Shown here: positions 44,001-49,826 of the stretch, piece by piece | Layout of the letters: every line of letters begins with the position of its first letter | Numbering within the stretch: the stretch's first letter is position 1 | Assembly: GCA_047947135.1 (NCBI GenBank) | Contig: CP170457.1 | Span: 4,402,001 to 4,466,000 of the forward strand | DNA length: 64,000 bases | Reading direction: 5' to 3' | Source: Planctobacterium sp047947135 | GTDB taxonomy: Bacteria; Pseudomonadota; Gammaproteobacteria; Enterobacterales; Alteromonadaceae | Notes under the pieces: model-generated | The model's input: only the letters and a program-made list of their open reading frames with translations | The model's database searches: none | Told to the model about the DNA's origin: nothing | Made by a program: the position numbers and the translations under genes

Positions 44001-46713
44001 TTCCGAATACGATGTCACTCTGGATACCAGTTTTAATGCCACTGGTGGGCTGCAGATTGATGTAAATAGCGGCTCAGATGACCAGGGATACCGCATCGTG
44101 CCTGATCAAAGAGGTAATTATTATTTAATCGGCGAAACTAACAACAACCCAGCAATTTTGCGCATCTCACCAAATGGCACACTGGACACGGGCTATGGTA
44201 CCAGCGGTATTAAAACAGTCAGCCTTAGCTCGGGTGTCGCTGGAGCTGAAATGACCGGGACGTTAGATGCCAATGGACAGCTACTAATACTGGCGACCGA
44301 GGATGCAGGCAGTGATGGTCATATATCAGTTGCTTATGAATATATTCTGGATCCTCCCGAATTTGGCTCCTGCGACTATGCTGGCACATTCGAATCCATT
44401 GCAAAGAAAACCACGGATAACGTGACTGATGCTGTCCAAAGCAGTGATAGTAGCTACTTTGTAGGTGGCTGGAGTCTTTCTCTCGATGATGGCCACAAAG
44501 ATTTCGTAGCCCTTAAGAGTCAGCGAGACGGCCAGTTCGATCCTCACTGGGGCAATGATGGTTTTGTACGAATAGATGCAGGTGTCTCTGTTACCACTCA
44601 CGAGATTGTCTCCTTAAATAATAATGAATTAGTGCTGACCGGCACGGTCAGTACAGGCGATCTGATCATGGCTAAACTGAATAGTGATGGTCAGTTGGAC
44701 ACCGGCTTTGACTCTGATGGCATCAGAGATCTCACCGGTTCTGTAGATCTAACTCCTAAGCAGGCACTTCATCTTAGCGCCAGCAATAAATTTCTATTAC
44801 TTGGAAAAGATGGGACGAATTTTAAGTCTTGGGTGTACCGCTACAATGCTGATGGCACTAACGACAATAGTTTTGGAGCCGGAGCACTAACCAGTGTCTC
44901 CGACGTAACCGTCAACTATACCGAAATTCAGAACGGTAACTTTAGTGCATACGATATCGTAGAGCTAAGTTCCGGCGATTTATACGTCGTGGGGAGCCTA
45001 TTTGACGGCGGATACCAAAAAGTGGCGGTCTTAAAAATGTCTAGCCAGGGGCTCATTGACCTGACGTTTGGCAGCAGCGGTATAGCCACGGTTGATCAAG
45101 GCAGCACTTATCTGGGTGTTGCCGCAGTAACGGACGGGAATAACATTTTTGTACTGGGGAAAGAAAACGCCACAAATGTCGCCAATGTTTACAAGTTTAA
45201 CGCTTCAGGCCTGCTCGATGATGGTTTTGGAGTGAATGGTATAACAGAACTTTCAGGCTATGAGATTTCAACTACATCCGATTCGTCCATTCAACTGGAT
45301 AGTATGGGCTTAATCTGGGCACAAGTCCGTTCTGGGGCAAGCACTGAAGCCATGGTTCGACTGGACTCTGGGGGAATATTGGATCCGACCTTTGTCAATG
45401 GCGGTGCAGTGGAGCTAAGTCATGGTGTATCGGGCTGGAGTTCAGTACAGGGATTCTTGTTGGATAGCACAGACAAAGCCATCCTCTTTGGTTACGACAA
45501 TAATGATTTTGCCTTAGCGCAGATGGACAGTATTGGTCTAATCAATAATTTCCATCCTTTAACACTATTCGATTTTGGTGAAGGTGAGCATGCCAGTGCA
45601 ATGGCACTGGATTTATATTCCAGTCCTATTCTGGCTGGCTACTCCTACAATAACACCAGCGATGAAGATGATATGGCGATAGCGGTGTTTGACAACAGCG
45701 GTAACCCGTCAACGACGTTTGGTTCACTGGCTAGCGGTGCAATTGAAACATATCAGTTTTCACCAACAGACGAGTCTACCCAGTTTCATGGTCTGGATAT
45801 CGCCAGCAATGGTGCTTATCTAGCAGTTGCTGAAACCTTTTTGCCCCCATCTGGTGACAGTAATTTTTACAATTTCAAGACATATTCTGGCACCAGCACG
45901 GAAGATACCGACCCATATAACCCTAGTAGCATTGATATCAGTGCCGGTAACTCTGTTGATGTTATGGGAGGTCAGTATCTGGCCAATGATGGTTCATTAT
46001 ATGTTGTCGGTAGCACAGATGGTGCCGGTTTAGTAATCCGATTCGATGAGGGTGGTGGTTTCGACACCGTTTTCAACAGCACAGGCTCAATCGAGCTGAG
46101 CAGCTACTCAGACAGTCACCTGGAGGCCGTTGTACCTACCTCTGATGGGAAATTCATTGCAGTCGGACATTATTTATCCACCAGCCACCGAGAAGGCATA
46201 CTCGTGAAGTTTTTCGCTGATGGCATTTTGGATTCTTCGTTTGGCTCCGGTGGCATACAGACCTACGACGTTGCAGCCACCGATGAGCGTTTCTTTGATG
46301 TCGCAATCGGTGCCGATGGCACTATCTATGCGGTTGGTGAAAGCAATAATGACTTGCTCATTGCCGCTTACAATAATAGCGGCACTCTCGACTCCTCGTT
46401 TGACACTGATGGCATTCTTTTAACCGATTTGGAATCTGGCGCACATGATGTCGCGACGGCTATCAAGGTTGACCAATATGGTGCGTTAGTGGTGCTGGCG
46501 ATGGTTGAGAATGGGTTTACCCTGCTTCGCTACCAACCTAACGGCACTTTAATATCTGACTTTGGTGGAATCAGGGGATATTCGCCAATAAACTCCATGC
46601 GCGACCTGGAAATTGACTCCCTTGGAAATGTGTTTGTTACTGGCAGTACTCAGCCAGATCAGCAATGGCAATTCTTTGTGCTCAGATTTCCAAAGGCGGT
46701 GGGGCCTTATTAA
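32050..46713 (+). CDS. Giant exported repeat protein: cadherin/VCBS-like repeats, duplicated novel domain, delta-60 repeats
   Basis: About 4,887 residues. The frame is open from a TTG at 32032, but ATG 32050 has AAAGGGA just upstream and gives a clean Sec signal peptide (cleavage near VFA/VPTG). Order: an Ig-like part; an FnIII-like domain (~120-225); about 16 tandem cadherin/VCBS-like repeats of 82-105 residues (~230-1775), each opening with a PVANDD-type motif and carrying an NDSDxDGD Ca2+ loop; unknown domain copy 1 (~1779-2385); two repeats; copy 2 (~2567-3141); five more repeats and an Ig-like domain; then ~17 delta-60 repeats (RxxxDGxxDxxFGxxG) to the C-terminus. No RTX array, LPXTG, PEP-CTERM or membrane helix is seen at the end. 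Probably a Ca2+-stabilised surface or secreted adhesin; exit route unknown. Ten bp after the FecR gene, 27 bp before the next. Confidence 0.9.
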   Translation: MMQIFSTVSTIPKLFIGLFGILFSVSVFAVPTGEISHPIGTQRGNIIILAEVSDPDGLDSVGIEFSNGRTINICSSNCGTSQRYFRTGVSPREFGLSPGSVIMNLWVGDTSNVIDSHSFTWNPATVENVTTSRVIGSINVSWNAVSGALRYNVYVASQQGLTPGNAESLSHGQAFRSLTGTSHTITPLPEDASTFDTTGMFILVSAVNASGESAFSSIVRVAALDNQDPITSNDFVTVDEDSSVSGNVLENDSDPEGADLTAELLTGQGQGPLNGTVALSEDGNFTYEPNSNYFGSDSFQYLANDPLGGSGIGTVEITVRGINDSPTANDDSYQVNEDTPLDISSQAGLLNNDSDPDGDNLSIVSASALMAQNGALSVGEDGAFNYIPNENFFGVEEIAYTVTDNSGTTDNAFLRITVLEVNDLPVAQDDAFSILSSETLIANVTENDSDIDGDSLQANLVSDVSNGSLTLSPSGNFSYTADPEFNGNDQFSYSVSDGQATSNVATVTIEVIFENNAPLAADDAYLGTEDEPLSIAASEGLLANDVDNDAGDILTAVPTPVSGPQFGTVNISGDGAFTYQPDENFFGIDSFVYLVEDRLGESSRATVNIEIAAVNDEPVANDDEFGTLESVPVSGNVLENDEDADGDALVAEITTSTEHGILALESNGNFTYTPDQDFEGEDQFSYSVSDGNGGAANATAIIVVVGENDPPVANDDSYEGIEDEILSISAESGLLANDEDTDLEDQIRVVTTPTSAPTFGSLVLRSDGSFDYQPDENFFGEDSFSYAIRDRVGETSEASVSILIAPVNDAPVTEDDEFTTLEDVEISGNVLENDTDPDDDTLSVSLIQDVENGELTLTESGDFTYIPNEAFNGNDQFIYNATDNNGGNTSGTVNIIIVSENDDPVANDDVYEGIEDQSLNIRAEDGLLANDTDADLDDRLKVKTIPVEAPASGELTLLEDGSFSYIPEEDFFGEITFIYEIQDRLRVTSQAQVTLIIEGVNDLPVANDDAYEMDEDTILVADGEDIPGVLDNDSDADAIEGDLANEVTVSLLTDVSHGALNLSTDGVFAYQPDENYDGTDQFSYQLTDAAGETATAEVVITIINTNEAPVAVDDAYDVNEDELLEVSAEDGVLSNDTDADADELTILEELETAPQFGELQLNSDGSFSYQPNENFFGEDSFVYQVADTDNEIALGTVSISVIAVNDAPIAAADSYSTLEDIVLIVDDPTQGLLANDSDVDITEETNVEELTVSLVSELANAELSLNPDGTFTLIPADNFQGFISFTYQVTDSGGLSDEAEVIITVEGSPDDPVAEPDAYSVQEDTTLVVSSSEGVLSNDSDPDGTELSVSGVLESPTLGTVSLNTDGSFTYSPFENENGTDSFSYEIVNEAGSDDVAQVTITIEPVNDTPTAENDTAETNENQTIQISPLDNDQDVDGDTLTIVSAQAELGTASIANDGATISYTAPGSGGTDTVSYTISDPEGATASAVITITINDVNDAPVAQDDTVTINEDQSISINVLANDSDADNDSLTIVDATASSGIALIVSGISISYTPEENFNGSASISYTIEDPSGASDSATVDININPVNDLPVAIDDNFTTTEDIPITIKPLSNDKDVDNDPLIISGFTHSDGSVSQTDSQTLVYTPSFNFFGTAAIDYVVSDQNGGTASATITVAVTEQNNLPVANSDSDAVFAGESIDISPLVNDTDGDNETLTITTVTADVGSVAISSDATSLTYSAPSDTTTTATINYTITDTRGATASSTISVAVTEQPLEGNFDPDGDGQSDVSAVASGGDFVVTFGEDVDSVYFEEDGETVAVTANDVGVYEITIESATSPRPDNKDIIIRDNKNAYQGMKGVWAAEDFVLSGATSVQIFYSQNGNEYSFKVTKLDQTSPNIAFGKPQPLATDFAGETELDFYTRAPAFTGPFNLGINGFSHYGLQTGGTGFYSGSFTTGEISWQIVDGAIEVNFINTLETEIPTISVYELDDDNSDGVALNVITKAEADAYVAANNTEFVNAYVSDAQHIIRKVRDAKVFIVAEIEEFVAYRIDSSQHPEITSAQSPVIASGSSFFNWELLDIEKLKIHQIAASDLTSSDIVLDIPTVDHTSNEFARFSHDLCSFSETSAGSNSGSGSCEHFGNTFTWSISGRILELIFDNGMQAEYRWLDKLAVANSFVIDAEQTINSELHTFATMSMWIKDLQPTDAAISTFISGNYFDNGFNKTNPDAVDDNGNVLTEKTFGFYFDASSLSKRILGNVDLDDEIYLADEDWVWDVSNGEVKIAALSNLSSNVPFRYQYAQCTDSADAQCFAWRVREWIPMAIQGDRIWVLESSQIHTEGASLSGAINYIDFIPPRLQFYQLDSDIPGQPNSISFNQEPQFQGSLLFTTDVDTPISNIDLITNSSDPESDTLTAIKGVSANGTIVVNSDQTFTYTPNSGFIGTDFVDFVVSDGVNQTRYFTQIIVLGPNTAPVATDDTVNTFKNLTTRLDVLENDTDIDGDILQIDSATVDSGTVTVVDSSSNIEFQPVANATGTATVNYQISDGRGGIDTATVTITIAEADLIGSYDLNGSGTDDFTIVQDTGNSNLYTVTFGEEVDSLTYTIDGKTFIVSPGENGGFEFTFDSTDSTQPVLTYVIDGVTFSFTPENINSASPTILFSDVDDLANDFGTEIEYLLLSRHASPNSAFATEFVNGKLYDLTSSGTGTVTGPHFSDSVTWAVSGGEITVTYDNPFETIEFWDIYSLDDEDNGDGALGVITKAEADAYFAANNTDVVDVFVSVTSETLMGRENNGYFYITDIESTKSYRISSTEHPEITSANAGVPVQGGFEERDLLDLSRFDFHPFSGTDDLVGQTFLPVARSNGSGHFKGFAADECSFSETTTGSNDGSGSCIHSGLSFSWSILTDGELQMVLSNGITTSLQWLNHSDIENTVFVAATDSNTDTYSTLDYWFRSNAITIPQMQSLLEGNYLANSDILTNPFNFDGSGNLNSDIVDGFYFDASGKAKELNGFFQFDNTFYIEDKDHFWEVSSATSTKITARSNLSSSDTFTYDYSLCSLTPPGDQDCFEWSVIDWTPLAIANNRVYVLETEQENDGGPFWDGSLDYVEDDFPRIVFYEVASEIPGTPNSINFNQAPHVVGGNNTTPIDTALTIDLLATASDPESDTLTLESAAATSGEVVIHGNGTVTFTPDTGFIGQSFIDYVISDGVNEVTAIYQISVLSAGNNPPIANDSFFTLANGQTHSLDPVTGSDSDPDSDPLTITTAVASLGTASVTTSTTISYTAPAAPIAADVIHYTISDGNGGIATAFIHITLSANSEPTANNDTFSVAVNQSTTLTPLANDSDPDSDPLTITAASVTSGVGSVSIDSGDTSLTYSSSSTGSATISYTISDGNGGTDTGLITVTVTSSNSAPVANDDTVSVEVNQSETLTPLTNDTDPDGDSLTITAATVTSGVGSVSIASGDTTLTYSSSSTGSETISYTIVDGNGGTDSATISVTVVNDFPAASNDSYTLLHSGSSVNVSANAGVLINDSDPNGDTISAALVTGPTNSTAFTLNADGSFSYQHNGTGNLTDSFTYNASDGTNTASATVSLTIAPDNNAPQICTIPQVYAQVGEPFVQDIVTKDHDEEPQTITLSGEPSWMTISTIDSTSSQLSGTPGSGDVGTFTGITVETTDGFDTETLVFDLTVVDDFGSSNSLNVELGGTLEQVTDVAIDNYGNIVIVGQVDGDFGITRLHSDGSTDTSFNSGAVKVIDFGGTDDFPTSVTIRGDNAIIVGGDSNAPSTHYDMAVAVIESDGSLDTGFSGDGLFTIDVSGSNTADSLDKVILLDNGHITLVGDADISALNQVAIVQLFEDGTLNTSFGTSGIASVAGAANVMVEGAILDSQGYIYAVGWGLNGATHDIMIARINPSTGIDTSFAAAETYAPLYYMSSLNTEDEKAFDIAFLNGSSGKETSLLVLGSMHDGSQQDIIVHQFNVNYDTANSEYDVTLDTSFNATGGLQIDVNSGSDDQGYRIVPDQRGNYYLIGETNNNPAILRISPNGTLDTGYGTSGIKTVSLSSGVAGAEMTGTLDANGQLLILATEDAGSDGHISVAYEYILDPPEFGSCDYAGTFESIAKKTTDNVTDAVQSSDSSYFVGGWSLSLDDGHKDFVALKSQRDGQFDPHWGNDGFVRIDAGVSVTTHEIVSLNNNELVLTGTVSTGDLIMAKLNSDGQLDTGFDSDGIRDLTGSVDLTPKQALHLSASNKFLLLGKDGTNFKSWVYRYNADGTNDNSFGAGALTSVSDVTVNYTEIQNGNFSAYDIVELSSGDLYVVGSLFDGGYQKVAVLKMSSQGLIDLTFGSSGIATVDQGSTYLGVAAVTDGNNIFVLGKENATNVANVYKFNASGLLDDGFGVNGITELSGYEISTTSDSSIQLDSMGLIWAQVRSGASTEAMVRLDSGGILDPTFVNGGAVELSHGVSGWSSVQGFLLDSTDKAILFGYDNNDFALAQMDSIGLINNFHPLTLFDFGEGEHASAMALDLYSSPILAGYSYNNTSDEDDMAIAVFDNSGNPSTTFGSLASGAIETYQFSPTDESTQFHGLDIASNGAYLAVAETFLPPSGDSNFYNFKTYSGTSTEDTDPYNPSSIDISAGNSVDVMGGQYLANDGSLYVVGSTDGAGLVIRFDEGGGFDTVFNSTGSIELSSYSDSHLEAVVPTSDGKFIAVGHYLSTSHREGILVKFFADGILDSSFGSGGIQTYDVAATDERFFDVAIGADGTIYAVGESNNDLLIAAYNNSGTLDSSFDTDGILLTDLESGAHDVATAIKVDQYGALVVLAMVENGFTLLRYQPNGTLISDFGGIRGYSPINSMRDLEIDSLGNVFVTGSTQPDQQWQFFVLRFPKAVGPY
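33310..35046 (+). repeat. Three exact 579-bp super-units (93 + 100 codon repeat pairs)
   Basis: Within the giant gene, repeat starts fall at 33310, 33589, 33889, 34168, 34468, 34747 and 35047, alternating exactly 279 and 300 bp. The short type carries GNVLENDxDxD and the long type EDExLSIxAExGLLAND with DRxGExS near its end. This shows amplification of a two-repeat block three times without any length change. Confidence 0.88.
37384..39204 (+). repeat. Unknown ~607-residue domain of the giant protein, copy 1
   Basis: Begins GNFDPDGDGQSDVSAV, contains ITKAEADAYVAANNTEFVN, a Cys pair in CSFSETSAGSNSGSGSCEH, a second pair in CTDSADAQCFAWRVREWIP, and ends near PGQPNSISFNQEP. It interrupts the cadherin-like array. 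Homologous along its length to copy 2. No family recognised. Confidence 0.8.
39748..41471 (+). repeat. Unknown ~575-residue domain of the giant protein, copy 2
   Basis: Begins GSYDLNGSGTDDFTIV and shares with copy 1 ITKAEADAYFAANNTDVVD, CSFSETTTGSNDGSGSCIH, CSLTPPGDQDCFEWSVIDW, VYVLETEQ and PGTPNSINFNQAP. The four cysteines are conserved in place, suggesting two disulfides. The two copies are separated by two cadherin-like repeats. Confidence 0.8.
42004..42552 (+). repeat. Recently duplicated pair of cadherin-like repeats
   Basis: Two adjacent repeats share long identical stretches, such as VTSGVGSVSI, LTYSSSSTGS and VNQS-TLTPL-ND-DPD. They are much closer to each other than to other repeats in the protein, which suggests a late tandem duplication (starts ~42004 and ~42283). 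Confidence 0.75.
43141..46713 (+). repeat. Delta-60 repeat array at the C-terminus of the giant protein
   Basis: About 17 repeats of ~55-70 residues with the core RxxxDGxLDxxFGxxGI, for example VQLFEDGTLNTSFGTSGI, KLNSDGQLDTGFDSDGI and KFFADGILDSSFGSGGI. This is the delta-60 motif found in large exported bacterial proteins and probably forms beta-propellers. It continues to the last residues without a separate anchor domain. Confidence 0.85.
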
Positions 46714-46740
46714 TATGTCTATAAAAACAAGAAAATAAAA

Positions 46741-47586
46741 ATGAAACTGACATTTTACGGAGTACGTGGCTCCATTCCTTCACCAGGGCCTGAATATGCT
46801 AAATTTGGCGGCAATACCGCTTGTGTGCATATTGAGCTTAATGATGGTACCGATATTATATTAGATGCTGGCACCGGCATTAAGAAGCTTGGGGAAAAAC
46901 TGGCCAAGAAAAAGTCTGATATTCATTTACTGTTAACCCATAACCACTGGGATCATATTCAGGGTTTTCCGTTTTTTATTCCCATTTATATTCCGGGGCG
47001 AAAGATATTTATCACACCGGGTCTGACCACGCCAGAGGAGCCTGATGCAGTATTGAAACAAATGAGTGGAAGTTACTTCCCCGTGAACTTTCATTCTCTG
47101 CAATCGGACATTGAGCTGGTTCAATACCCAAAAGAGCAGGCTACATTTACCATAAATGACGCCAAAATCAGTCGTCACTCCATGAATCATCCAGGCAGCG
47201 GTAGTTCTTATTTAATTGAGGCAGACGGTGCGAAAGTGGCTTATATCACTGATAACGAACTCTATCCTCCGTACCAAAAAGAAACGGACTTTCTGGAATG
47301 GGTGGTTTTTTCGGAACAGGCGGATCTCGTTATCCATGATGCCCAATACATGTTGTCTGATATGCCCGCCAAAGCAGGCTGGGGACATTCTGTTGCTGAA
47401 GAAGCTGTAAAGCTGGCAATGGCCAGCAGGGCTAAACGTCTGGCGTTGTATAGCCACGACCACATTCGTACCGATGAAGATATTGAAGAAATAGAAAGTC
47501 ACTGCAAAGATGTCATTGAAATAGCACAATCCGATATTGAGTTATTTGCTGCTGCAGAGGGCATGTGCATCGACTTTGATAAGTAA
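46741..47586 (+). CDS. Metallo-beta-lactamase-fold hydrolase
   Basis: 281 residues with the di-metal motif THNHWDHIQG (His67, His69, Asp71, His72) and further ligands in SMNHPGSGSSY, VIHDAQY and LYSHDH. The N-terminus MKLTFYGVRGSIPSPGPEYAKFGGNTACV is the type seen in cyclic-nucleotide phosphodiesterase-like and RNase Z-like MBL proteins. No signal peptide, so cytoplasmic. It lies 27 bp after the giant gene and 21 bp before a CHASE2 adenylate cyclase. A role as cAMP phosphodiesterase balancing that cyclase is attractive but inferred from context. Confidence 0.85.
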   Translation: MKLTFYGVRGSIPSPGPEYAKFGGNTACVHIELNDGTDIILDAGTGIKKLGEKLAKKKSDIHLLLTHNHWDHIQGFPFFIPIYIPGRKIFITPGLTTPEEPDAVLKQMSGSYFPVNFHSLQSDIELVQYPKEQATFTINDAKISRHSMNHPGSGSSYLIEADGAKVAYITDNELYPPYQKETDFLEWVVFSEQADLVIHDAQYMLSDMPAKAGWGHSVAEEAVKLAMASRAKRLALYSHDHIRTDEDIEEIESHCKDVIEIAQSDIELFAAAEGMCIDFDK

Positions 47587-47607
47587 AAATAATTCGGAAC
47601 ACACAAT

Positions 47608-49815
47608 ATGACGCTTGTCAGACTGCTCAAAGAGAAAAGCCGTGCCATGGTGACAGGACTGGTGCTTTCCACCTTTGTGCTGCTGGTGCAATTCTCTCCC
47701 TTCGAGTCGGTTCGTCAAATAGTCGAGCGTGCCGACGGTCTAATTTACGATATTCGCTTAAATACAACATTAAACAGACGAAATAGCGGTTTTGCGGATG
47801 TTGTTATTGTCGACCTCGATGAAAAAACCATGGAAGAAATAGGTTGGCCCTGGCCAAGAGAGGATCTTGGGCAATTGGTTTATAATTTGGCTGATGCAGG
47901 TGCCGTTGTCATTGGCTTTGACGTAATATTTGCTGAGCCGTCACGCAATCCCGCCAAAGAAGTGCTCGAAAAAATTATTGAAAGCGAATCACCACCGGCC
48001 ATACTCAATGAGTTAGTCATTTCCATGGATGGCGATCGGGCATTTGCCGAGAGCTTTGATGCAACTGATGTATTGTTCGCGTTCTTGCTACAACAAGATG
48101 ACACGCGCCGCGGTGTGCTGCCTAGTCACGAAATTATCACCGATACACCGGTGACAGACAAAATGCTGGTCGAAAACTACTCCGGCTATGTTTCCAGTTT
48201 GCCCATGTTACACGAAGCCTCCGCCGGTGAAGGGTTTATGAATTCCTCTCCTGACCCTGATGGTTTTTTACGACGCAGCGCACTTATTAACCGCTATCAG
48301 GATAAACTATTTCCATCGTTATCATTGGAAGCCGCCAGACTTTACGCACTCGCCGATACTATTGAAGTAAAAACCCAACCCTCTGGCGAATTTACCAGTA
48401 TTGACGGCGTGGTGATTGGCAACCAGTTAATCCCGACAGACGCCCGTGGACGCGTATTGATCCCCTATCGCGGCCCGCAGCGCAGTTTTCCATATGTTTC
48501 AGCTGTAGATGTTCTACGTAATGACTTTGATCACAGTCTGTTCGAAAGTGCCATTGTTCTGGTTGGTACTTCAGCTGTCGGTCTTGCAGACCTTCGGGCC
48601 ACTCCTGTCGGGCTGCAATATCCCGGGGTCGAGGTCCACGCCAATGTTATCGATGGCCTGCTTCAGCCTGAAATTCTCAAATACCGCCCAGAATGGTGGG
48701 AAGGAGCGGTTGTTGTCTACATCATACTGATGGGATTATTGCTCTCTTTAGCAATGCCATTGATGGGACCTATGTTTATGGCACTGACTGGTGCAGTCGC
48801 ACTTTCAGGCACCGTGCTTGGCAATGTTTGGCTATGGAATAACGTTAATATTTCCCTGCCGATGGCCTCCTCGTTACTACTGATCATTACCATCATGGTA
48901 TACAACATCGCGAAAGGTTTCTTCTCTGAGACTAAAAAACGACAACAGATTAAAGGTATTTTTGACCAGTATGTACCTCCTGCTCATATCGACAAAATGC
49001 TGGAAGAGCCTGACCAGGTATCCATGGATGGTGAAAGAAAAGAAATGTCCGTGTTATTTTCTGATATCCGAAGTTTTACCAGCATTTCGGAAGAGCTCTC
49101 AGCCAACGAGCTGAAACAATTACTTAATCGTTACTTCGACCCAATAACAGAATCCATATTCCATCATCAGGGTACTATCGACAAATATGTAGGTGACATG
49201 GTCATGGCCTTTTGGGGGGCTCCACTCGACGATGAAAAGCATGCACAACACGCCGTGGAAACCTCTTTTGACATGCTTAGAATAACCGAACGCCTGCGCA
49301 ACGAATTTGTTAAGGAAGGCTTGCCAGCCGTGCGTATTGGTATTGGTATTAATACCGGGTTTATGAATGTCGGAGACATGGGTTCTACCTTTCGCCGCGC
49401 CTACACAGTATTGGGCGATGCCGTTAACCTTGGTTCTCGCCTGGAGGGATTAACAAAATTTTATGGCGTGGAGTTTCTTGTCAGCCTCAGTACTATGGAG
49501 CAATGTGAAGGAGTCACTTTTCGCCGAATTGACAAAGTAAAGGTAAAAGGTAAAAACGAAGCTGTCGCTATATTTGAGCCAATCATGCCGGAAATAATCA
49601 ACGATACGTTTAGCGAGGAATTGCACCAATATCACCATGCCTATGATCTTTATTTGAACCAGAAATGGGATGAAGCAGAAGGCGCATTTAAAACATTGAA
49701 TCAGAAAAATCCAGAAGATATTCTCTATCATGTATACTTGGAGAGAATTCCTACCTTGCGTGAACAAACGCTTCCGGAAGATTGGGATGGTAGTTACACC
49801 CACACATCCAAGTGA
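47608..49815 (+). CDS. CHASE2-domain class III adenylate cyclase
   Basis: 735 residues. An N-terminal membrane helix (~14-30), a periplasmic CHASE2 sensor (~35-355), three membrane helices (~365-440) and a cytoplasmic class III cyclase domain (~475-650). Metal-binding Asp residues sit in LFSDIRSFT and YVGDMVMAFWG. Lys in TIDKYVGD and Asp in TVLGDAVNLGSRLE are the adenine-selecting residues, so cAMP is the expected product. A C-terminal TPR-like tail follows. It overlaps the region of the next gene's ribosome site and shares an operon with the MBL hydrolase and HD-GYP protein. It would convert an external signal into cAMP. The CHASE2 ligand is unknown. Confidence 0.92.
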   Translation: MTLVRLLKEKSRAMVTGLVLSTFVLLVQFSPFESVRQIVERADGLIYDIRLNTTLNRRNSGFADVVIVDLDEKTMEEIGWPWPREDLGQLVYNLADAGAVVIGFDVIFAEPSRNPAKEVLEKIIESESPPAILNELVISMDGDRAFAESFDATDVLFAFLLQQDDTRRGVLPSHEIITDTPVTDKMLVENYSGYVSSLPMLHEASAGEGFMNSSPDPDGFLRRSALINRYQDKLFPSLSLEAARLYALADTIEVKTQPSGEFTSIDGVVIGNQLIPTDARGRVLIPYRGPQRSFPYVSAVDVLRNDFDHSLFESAIVLVGTSAVGLADLRATPVGLQYPGVEVHANVIDGLLQPEILKYRPEWWEGAVVVYIILMGLLLSLAMPLMGPMFMALTGAVALSGTVLGNVWLWNNVNISLPMASSLLLIITIMVYNIAKGFFSETKKRQQIKGIFDQYVPPAHIDKMLEEPDQVSMDGERKEMSVLFSDIRSFTSISEELSANELKQLLNRYFDPITESIFHHQGTIDKYVGDMVMAFWGAPLDDEKHAQHAVETSFDMLRITERLRNEFVKEGLPAVRIGIGINTGFMNVGDMGSTFRRAYTVLGDAVNLGSRLEGLTKFYGVEFLVSLSTMEQCEGVTFRRIDKVKVKGKNEAVAIFEPIMPEIINDTFSEELHQYHHAYDLYLNQKWDEAEGAFKTLNQKNPEDILYHVYLERIPTLREQTLPEDWDGSYTHTSK

Positions 49816-49826
49816 GGAGTGAGTTA

